Assembly (NCBI GenBank): GCA_964058845.1
Contig: CAXKVR010000765.1
Coordinates: 1 to 23,795, forward strand
Length of the DNA: 23,795 bases
Origin: Carex sylvatica
Lineage: Eukaryota > Streptophyta > Magnoliopsida > Poales > Cyperaceae
Reading direction: 5' to 3'
In this document: positions 17,594 to 23,795 of the stretch, one piece after another
Position numbering within the stretch: position 1 is the first letter of the stretch
Layout of the letters: the number at the start of each line of letters is the position of its first letter
Program-made: the position numbers and the translations under genes
Notes under the pieces: generated by a model
Told to the model about the DNA's origin: nothing
What the model saw: the letters and a program-made list of their open reading frames with translations, nothing else
Databases searched by the model: none

Positions 17594-19468
17594 ATGAAAC
17601 GATGCTCTGCATTTCACCTCAACACAACACTCAGGTCTTACCTCAATTCAGGAAACACTACACAGGCACTCAATTACTTCTTGGAATCTCAAAAGCATGG
17701 AATAACACCAGATAAATTCACCATTCCATCTCTTCTCAAACTCTTCTTGCAGTTAAACTACCCCATCAAATACTGTGAGCAACTCCATTCTTTCTCTCTT
17801 AAAAATGGGTTTTTATGTGACCTGTTTATTGCCACTGGTTTGATAGAATTGTACTCAAAACATGGTGCCTCTCACTCTGCACATAAGCTGTTTGTTGAAA
17901 TGCCTAAGAGAGATGTGGTCTTGTTTACTGCCATGATCTGTGGGTTTTCAGAAAATGGGTTTGGAAAGGTAGCTCTGGATTTGTTTTTTCAGATGATAGA
18001 AGAGAGAATTGAACCGACAGCCACAACTATTGCAACTGTGTTATCTATTTCATCACAGTTCAGAAATTTTGAATTGGGGAGAATCCAGCATGGGTTTTGC
18101 CTTAGAAAGGGTTTTCTAAACAATGAGGATGTTGTGTTGCAAACTTCTTTGATGGATTTGTATGGAAAATGTGGAAATTTAGGCTATGCCAACAAGGTGT
18201 TTGATATAATGCCCAAGAGAAACTTGGTCTCATGGAATTCAATCATAAATGCATTTGCTTCACAGGGGTTTTTTGAACAGTCTTTAAAACTATTCCAACA
18301 AATGATTTTTCAAGGTTGGTTACTTCCAAAAGCTTCAACTTTTAAATCCGTACTAAGTATTTGTGGTCTTACTACGGATTTTAGAAAAGGGAAAGAATTG
18401 CATGCGTATGTTATCAAACGCATCGATACCAACTACACTGAGTTAGATAAACTCATGCTTTGCAATGCTCTACTTGACATGCACTTCAAAACCGGGGAGT
18501 ATGATTCAGCCGAAACCATTTTTGATAAAATGCAAACAAAAAATGTTGTCACATGGACTACCATGATTTTGGGTTTTGGGTCCCACGGGTTTAGTACTAA
18601 ATCCTTGAAAACATTTCATGAAATGATTAATTCTGAAGTTAAACCAGATGGAGTCACTTTTGTTGCCATTCTGACAGCATGCAGCCATGGTGGATTAGTA
18701 AAAGAAGGTCAAGAAATTTTTCATTCAATGGAAAGGGAATTTAATATTTCTCCTGAAATAATTCATTATGTTTGCATGGTTGATATGTACAGTAGAAGAG
18801 GTTTCCTTAATGAGGCTTATAGTTTGATAAAGCAAATGCCTTTTGTGCCTTCTAAGGAAATTTGGAGTTCTCTTCTCTCGTCTTGTCGATCATATAAGAA
18901 TGTTGAATTAGGAGAATATGCCGCTAAAATGGCGTTACAAATAGACAAATTTGATGTTGGCATTTATGTGTTGTTATCTCGGTTATATGCCGAATCAGGT
19001 CGATTGAAAGAATTCTCTAAGGTTAGGTTGGCCATGAAAGAGTTAGGCTTGAAGCCGATTACGGCTTTCAGTTGGGTAGAAATGAAAAACAAAGTGTACA
19101 AGTTCACCTTAAGTGACCAATTGAGTGAATCATCCAAGGAGATGTATGAGTTTTTAGAGAATTTGAATTTGAAGATGGAGAAAGCCGGTATATTAAGAGA
19201 TGTTTCAAATGTAGGACATGATTTCAGTAAGACCCGAAAAGTCAGTGAATTGTGCGGTCACAGCGAGAAATTAGCTCTGGCATTCGTACTGGTAAATTTT
19301 GGATCCGAGAAGAAACTGCGAATTGGTAAAAATTTGAGGGTTTGTAAAGATTGTCATGAGGTTTTTAAGTTTGTATCCTTGGTTTATGATAAGGAGATTG
19401 TGTTGAAGGATCCAAACCGGTACCACCGGTTTGCCAAAGGCCAATGCACATGCAATGATTTTTGGTAA
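17594..19468 (+). CDS. PLS-class pentatricopeptide repeat protein with DYW domain
   Basis: A single uninterrupted exon of 624 aa. Successive PLS-type repeats fill residues about 10-450, with typical signatures (LIELYSKHGASHSAHKLFVE, MPKRDVVLFTAMICGFSENG, LVSWNSIINAFASQGF, VVTWTTMILGFGSHG, VTFVAILTACSHGGLV, CMVDMYSRRGFLNEA). E and E+ motifs follow (IWSSLLSSCRSYKNVELGEY, SWVEMKNKVYKF), then a C-terminal DYW cytidine-deaminase domain with HSEKLALAF (His556, Glu558), CKDCH (Cys584, Cys587) and CTC near 618-620. It ends DFW instead of DYW. The zinc and catalytic residues are therefore present. Such proteins bind organellar RNA and usually carry out C-to-U editing in mitochondria or plastids; the target is unknown. 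The N-terminus (MKRCSAFHL) is short and only weakly presequence-like. Lack of introns is normal for the family. Confidence 0.93.
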   Translation: MKRCSAFHLNTTLRSYLNSGNTTQALNYFLESQKHGITPDKFTIPSLLKLFLQLNYPIKYCEQLHSFSLKNGFLCDLFIATGLIELYSKHGASHSAHKLFVEMPKRDVVLFTAMICGFSENGFGKVALDLFFQMIEERIEPTATTIATVLSISSQFRNFELGRIQHGFCLRKGFLNNEDVVLQTSLMDLYGKCGNLGYANKVFDIMPKRNLVSWNSIINAFASQGFFEQSLKLFQQMIFQGWLLPKASTFKSVLSICGLTTDFRKGKELHAYVIKRIDTNYTELDKLMLCNALLDMHFKTGEYDSAETIFDKMQTKNVVTWTTMILGFGSHGFSTKSLKTFHEMINSEVKPDGVTFVAILTACSHGGLVKEGQEIFHSMEREFNISPEIIHYVCMVDMYSRRGFLNEAYSLIKQMPFVPSKEIWSSLLSSCRSYKNVELGEYAAKMALQIDKFDVGIYVLLSRLYAESGRLKEFSKVRLAMKELGLKPITAFSWVEMKNKVYKFTLSDQLSESSKEMYEFLENLNLKMEKAGILRDVSNVGHDFSKTRKVSELCGHSEKLALAFVLVNFGSEKKLRIGKNLRVCKDCHEVFKFVSLVYDKEIVLKDPNRYHRFAKGQCTCNDFW

Positions 19469-20103
19469 TTTATTTGTTTACTTTTTATTTTATTTTATGT
19501 AATCAATATATTTATCTGTTGTAACTAAATGTTACTGGTTTAGGGTTTATGTAATCAATATATTGTAGAAATTTAGTCAATTCTTCTATGAAAAATATAA
19601 GTATTATGCAAAGAAAAATTTGCCCAAAAATTAGATCCAACCAACGGACTATTATACTCATCTAACCATAATATAAAACAAGCTATATATATTGTTTAAA
19701 AATATTAAAATGGATAGATAGCATGTTATTTTTGCTGTGACAATTAATATCAAATTAATAACTAGCAAAACAAAATCCATACTCAAGATTTATTTGGTGG
19801 TGTTTGTTGATTGGGATTTGGGATGTGACTTGTTGGATTTTAGAGTTGGCACTATTAATTATTTGTTTATATAACTAATGGGATTATTCCATTTTTATCA
19901 TCAACTTTTATTTACTTGAATAACCAAAAGTTGTCAGTGGTTGCAAATCATTTGATACAAAGTACAAACCACTCAATTGCTTTTTTTTTTTTTTTTTTTT
20001 TTCTTTCTTTAATTTATGGGTCCCATCTGGAGTTACGAGTATGAACCGGGTGTAAACAAGTAAAGAGAAATAAATGTGCACGAGTAGGGAGAATTTTTCA
20101 TTT
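19469..20103. other. Intergenic stretch after the PPR gene, with a poly-T run
   Basis: No gene is seen. GTAATCAATATAT is duplicated directly at about 19499-19511 and 19550-19562 in the presumed PPR 3' UTR, and a poly-T tract lies at about 19981-20002. Confidence 0.5.
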
Positions 20104-20446
20104 TTAGAAACTAGGAGGGTGCAAATGAATTGGATATTATCAGTTTGTATTCGGATTCAAATCCGAAAATTAAAAACAAATATTTGATATCTGAATATCC
20201 GTGCAGATACGAATATGGTACTAAATTTTAATTATCCCTATTTAAATAATGGATATATATCATTTGATTTAATATATATTATGAAAAATGTATGTTGTTA
20301 ACTATTGTAAAAAACTGATATTCGTAGTCTTATCTGTTTAATATCTAATATGTATCTATCTAATATTTGATTCGTATCCAAAAAATAAAAACGGATACGG
20401 ATATGATTTTACCGCTATCTGATCTGTTTGCACCCCTAATAGAAAT
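20104..20446. mobile_element. hAT-type MITE, about 327 bp
   Basis: The left end TAGGAGGGTGCAAA (20112) and right end TTTGCACCCCTA (to 20438) are inverted repeats of the well-known plant type TAGGGGTGCAAA. The subterminal regions are rich in TTCGGATTCAAATCCG and ACGGATACGGATATG, i.e. repeated GGATA/TATCC strings typical of this family. The 8-bp flanks TTAGAAAC (20104-20111) and ATAGAAAT (20439-20446) match in six of eight positions, fitting an aged hAT duplication. No transposase is present. Confidence 0.8.
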
Positions 20447-20670
20447 TATTAGAAAACAACAGATCGAGAGAAATGAAAAAAGTGAATGAGGTGTATTATT
20501 TGTAGTTTAAAGTTTGGCCCGGAATTGCTAATTAAGCTCTAACTAGTTTGTTGTAATATTAGTTTTAATTTATGTTGCAAAAATAAAAATATGGATTAAA
20601 ATTAAAAGTTTAAATAATATTTATTGCGTCACAGCGGACTGGCAAAAAAAACAGCACTGCTATAGCACGG

Positions 20671-20747
20671 AATAGCGCGCTATAGTGCCGATAACACCAT
20701 AGCTTTTATGGTTCGAAAACGCTATAGCGCCACTATAGCGCGCTATT
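20671..20747. repeat. 17-bp perfect inverted repeat of the GCTATAGCGC type
   Basis: AATAGCGCGCTATAGTG at 20671-20687 is exactly mirrored by CACTATAGCGCGCTATT at 20731-20747 around a 43-bp loop. Extra GCTATAGC strings lie on both sides (20659, 20720). Comparable GCGCTATAGCG motifs recur in transposon-derived sequence of many plants, so this is probably the remnant of a dispersed element. Confidence 0.85.
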
Positions 20748-21111
20748 TAGAACCTAATTTAAAATTAATGTGATTTCAAACTAGAATTAAGCTGACAAAA
20801 CAAATTAAAGCGTCAAACTAAGGCTCAAGAATTTAATTGTACAACTGGTGCAACAGGTAGTTGGGAACAGTATTCTGTTTTTTTTTAAGAAACAGTATGC
20901 GATACTTCAAGTAAGTCATGATTGTGAGGGTTAGGCAAGAAGGATTTTCTCAAATCTCGCAATTAAATTAAACAAAGAATTGAAGATTTTGCATGATTAT
21001 TTGTGGGTGTTAAGTTAGTAGGTGAGCTGCCATGCAGGTTATAATAAGAAGGAAATTTAATTTCATGATTGGTGCAAGAACAAATTAAGCAAAGAAGAAG
21101 CAGCTTTCTAA
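20748..21111 (+). other. Upstream region of the oxidoreductase gene
   Basis: A+T-rich region with no further gene. TTATAATAAG at about 21039-21048, about 65 bp before the start codon, is a possible TATA-like element. Confidence 0.4.
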
Positions 21112-23795
21112 ATGGAACAAGTTGCAAACAAAACTAAGAACGTGGTGGTGATCGGAGGCGGTGTGGCTGGCTCGCTTCTTGCCAAGTCTCTTCAGTTTGA
21201 TTCAAACCTTGTGCTTATCGATCCGTAAGTATGATTCCTTTTTCTCTAAAAGAATGGATGTTCATGAATAGAACTAGGGTCTTCTTAAGTTTACCAAGTC
21301 TCTTGTGAACTTAAGTCAAGTTTAAAACCCGTCAAATTGACTTTAAATGTCGAATTGAAACCGTTAAAATTCACATACATTACGAGTGATGCATAAATTT
21401 TAAACATTCAAATTAATTTAGTTTATAGTTAAGCAGTAAAAAAAGTTTAAAAAATTAATGCATTTAAATTAATTTATTAACCTTCTAATTTTGAAATTTT
21501 TACATGCAGACGCATCACTCGTAAGGTAGACGGGTTTTAACGGTTCGAATTTGTTATTTAAAGCCGATTTGACGGGTTTTAGACTTGAGTTCACCAAAGA
21601 GCTTGGTGAACTTAAGAACACCCTAGTTCTACTCCATCTTCATTTATACTTTTTGTTGAATTTGGGGCACCACTAATTGCTCTAAAAATATAAAATAATC
21701 GCAATTAAAAGTAAATAGAAGAGTTTAGATAAATTTGACACGCAGAATGATAACGGAGTTCGGTAAAACAAAGGCCTACGTCTCCGGGGCTTCGCAATCT
21801 CTTCTAGGTGCGCCTTTCTATTATCCAATACGAAATGATTACAACTTGTGAACCGTTGAGCCATTACAATCCAAGCGAGAAGTCAATCGGCCAACTAGAA
21901 ACGAGATCCGGCGAGCCCTTACAACCAAGGGAAGTCATACGGCCTCCTAGAAATGAGAACAAGGTCTCTAAGTTTAAGCTACTCAAGAGAAACACTCAAT
22001 AGATCACTCTAATCTAATCTAACTTGAGATTAGTGAAGTGGGTTTGAGGTTGTTTGAGGGATTTTGAAGTTTTAAGCTCTCACACTAATGGAGTAACTAA
22101 AGCTCTCAGAAAATCATGTTTTAGAAGTTTAGGGTCGGCTAGGATGGATTTGAAAAGAAAGTCCAACGCTCTATTTATAGAAACAGCTCAAAAATGAGAT
22201 AAGTGAGCTAAAACGTTACAACGTTTTCTAAAACGTTACAACGTTTTAGTTCAAAATGCGATTTAGGGTTCTAATTTTCTGACAGCTCAGCTAATCGATC
22301 AAAACGTTACCAATGATTATATAACGTTATGTAACGTTTTGCACTGACTCAAACATGATCAAAAACAGGAATTTCTAAAGCTCAGAATTAATTAAATCGT
22401 TACAACGTTTGTAAAACGTTACAACATTTTATTTTGAATTCTGATACAGCTGTGCTTAAAGCTCTGACACTCTTGAAACGTTACAACGGTTGTAAAACAT
22501 TGTAATGTTTCATATTGATTTGCACAGTTATATTACAGCTGTTCTGACAACTTCAAATGTTACAACGTTTTATTTTGTTTTCTGAGTTTGATCAATTATT
22601 TCTTCAGTGTTTTAAACGTTACAACGTTCTGTTTAAACAGCTTCAAACTTACCTTACCAAGATTCTGATTTTACAATTCAAATTTTTGATAAGTGTCTTG
22701 ATGATTTCTTCGGTCCAAGTATTCCATTATGCAATCTCATTTGACTTGCATCTACATATTTTTCAAAATTAAAAGAAATCGTAAAATTTAATAATTATAT
22801 ATTTTTACAAATTAGTTAAATAGACGAAAAAGATTATTGCTACAACCAACACTTTCATCATGTTAATTTGTTGTTTGCTTAAACAGAAAAGAGTATTATG
22901 ACATACCATGGACAGATAATCGGTCAAGGGTGGAACCGACATTTGCTGAGAAAGCACTTATTAAGCACTCAGAATATCTCACCAATGGCACAATCATCAA
23001 TTCGCGTGCACTTGATATTAGAGCAACTGAGGTTTTAACTGATGAAGGCCTTGCTGTGCCATATGATTTTCTTGTTCTGGCTACTGGTCATGATGTCCCT
23101 TTGCCTCGAACCAAGACTGATAGGCTTGACCAGTTTAAACAAGGTGTGTATAATATATAGCAATGCATAAATCTCAAAATCCATATTTTACTTGACATAT
23201 ATATCAGTGCATGCATGATACTTGTGAATTATTGAACAGATTATGAAAAGATCAAATCTGCAAAGTCAATCCTGATCATTGGAGGTGGGCGCACGGGAGT
23301 CGAACTAGCCGGGGAGATAGTAACCGACTTCCCGGATAAAAAGGTGACTCTGGTTCACAAAGGACCGCGTTTGCTTGAATTCATCGGTGTCAAGGCATCC
23401 AAAAAGGCCATGAAATGGCTTAAATCCAAGAAAGTTGAGGTGCTTTTGGAGCAAACTGTAGACATCAACCTAGACGACTCTGTTGGAGAGTTTAAAACAT
23501 CGGCTGGTACACCTATTTCAGCAGATTGTCACTTTGTTGCTACAGGAAAGGAGGTAGGTTCGGGTTGGCTTAGGGAGACTATACTGCAGGATAGCTTGGA
23601 TGAACATGGAAGACTCAAGGTTGATGATAAATTGAGAGTTACTGGTCATGACAAAATATTTGCCATTGGAGACATTACTGATGTTAAGGTACGGATTATT
23701 ATTTTCATTAATTTTCTTCTCAAATTAAACATATTAACATACATATATACTTGGTATTTGATTGGAGAGTAGGAAATGAAACTTGGATACATAGC
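21112..23795 (+). CDS. AIF/FSP1-like FAD-dependent NAD(P)H oxidoreductase, 3' end cut by window
   Basis: Exons 21112-21224, 22887-23143, 23240-23688 and 23773 onward join in frame with GT-AG introns. About 280 residues are seen of a family length near 365, and the last exon runs off the edge. The N-terminal FAD-binding motif is VVVIGGGVAGSLLAKSL (Gly15-Gly20). DFLVLATGHD closes the first half. A second Rossmann motif for NAD(P)H is ILIIGGGRTGVELAGE (about 134-149), and FAIGDIT (264-270) is the second FAD contact. KKVTLVHKGPRLLEF and the start of exon 4 (EMKLGYIA) match the plant homologues of AIFM2/FSP1 (Arabidopsis At3g44190 and At5g22140 group). These are single-domain quinone-type NAD(P)H oxidoreductases, probably membrane-associated; the plant role is poorly defined. 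Intron 1 (1662 bp) is swollen by a MITE and a solo LTR. Confidence 0.92.
21269..21631. mobile_element. Foldback MITE in intron 1 of the oxidoreductase gene, 359 bp
   Basis: GAACTAGGGT at 21271 is mirrored by ACCCTAGTTC ending at 21629, and inverted similarity runs about 130 bp inward on each side (for example AACCGTTAAAA, CACTCGTAA / TTACGAGTG, TTGGTGAACTTAAG). TA flanks both ends, fitting a TA target duplication, as used by Tc1/mariner-type elements. The A+T-rich centre has no coding capacity. Long arms of this kind would form a stable hairpin in the pre-mRNA. Confidence 0.82.
22169..22180 (-). promoter_or_regulatory. TATA box of the antisense solo LTR
   Basis: CTATAAATAGAG reads on the minus strand, directly downstream (in LTR sense) of the AACGTT array. 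If active it would start transcripts near 22140 running antisense to the oxidoreductase gene, toward its exon 1. Confidence 0.55.
22212..22629. repeat. Array of about ten AACGTT-AC-AACGTT palindrome pairs
   Basis: AACGTTACAACGTTT or close variants start at 22212, 22232, 22323, about 22398, 22415, 22477, 22497, 22556 and 22615, plus a lone AACGTTAC near 22303. Each half AACGTT is a perfect palindrome with an ACGT core (the T-box type of bZIP site), and it also contains AACG, which MYB factors can bind. All lie upstream of the LTR TATA box in LTR sense, the place of U3 enhancers. Confidence 0.88.

Larger units (their letters stand above)
21649..22856 (-). mobile_element. Solo LTR (probably Copia-type), 1198 bp, antisense in the intron
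   Basis: On the minus strand the element begins TGTTGGTTGTAG (at 22851) and ends CCCAAATTCAACA (at 21654), with TGTTG/CAACA inverted ends. Flanks are CTTTT (21649-21653) and CTTTC (22852-22856), a 5-bp duplication with one mismatch. On the minus strand, CTATAAATAGAG (22180-22169) is a strong TATA box. Further on, CCGGAGACGTAGG and CCGAACTCCGTT (21786-21745) resemble the R-U5 region common in Copia LTRs. No internal retrotransposon genes are present. It lies 17 bp from the MITE's flanking TA. Lineage is inferred. Confidence 0.78.

Noticed and set aside
21682..22002. Short open frames in the oxidoreductase intron
   Set aside because: They fall inside the solo LTR and between validated splice sites, with no domain content.

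Overview
This is a piece of plant nuclear DNA, almost certainly from an angiosperm and probably a eudicot. It is strongly A+T-rich. Four recognisable protein-coding genes have typical plant GT-AG exon structures, and intergenic and intronic space is filled with microsatellites, MITE-like inverted-repeat elements and solo LTRs. No bacterial, organellar or viral gene is visible, and there is no tRNA, rRNA or CRISPR.

Layout. Positions 1-10.4 kb hold no secure gene: two long TA microsatellites, a weak candidate for a small secreted peptide behind a W-box cluster (2640-2798), and a 2.5-kb solo LTR (4802-7348) with an exact ATTAC duplication and a GC-rich palindrome array. Then come a segment related to the intron repeats of the downstream Dr1 gene, a GC-rich hairpin ending in T37, a large TACATA microsatellite, and an evenly spaced array of five identical-type hairpins (9781-9959). 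From 10.4 to 16.5 kb lies a compact gene cluster: CYP38 (plus strand, 7 exons), a tiny Lys/Pro-rich protein gene (minus strand, 2 exons) and Dr1/NC2-beta, also called NF-YB13 (plus strand, 5 exons). A MITE (16975-17293) separates these from an intronless PPR-DYW gene (17594-19468). After a hAT-like MITE and a GCTATAGCG inverted repeat comes an AIF/FSP1-like FAD-NAD(P)H oxidoreductase gene (from 21112) that runs off the right edge. Its first intron holds a foldback MITE and a 1.2-kb antisense solo LTR.

The genes do not form a pathway. CYP38 acts in the thylakoid lumen, Dr1 in the nucleus, the PPR-DYW protein in an organelle on RNA, and the oxidoreductase probably at a membrane. What links them is transposon history: one MITE family sits in two CYP38 introns and a Dr1 intron, a second in another CYP38 intron and beside the PPR gene, and the two solo LTRs both carry arrays of short palindromes. 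I found no clearly new biochemical system. The least explained structures are the hairpin array at 9.8 kb, the palindrome arrays in the LTRs, and the tandem Dr1 intron repeat with its stray copy at 7.5 kb.
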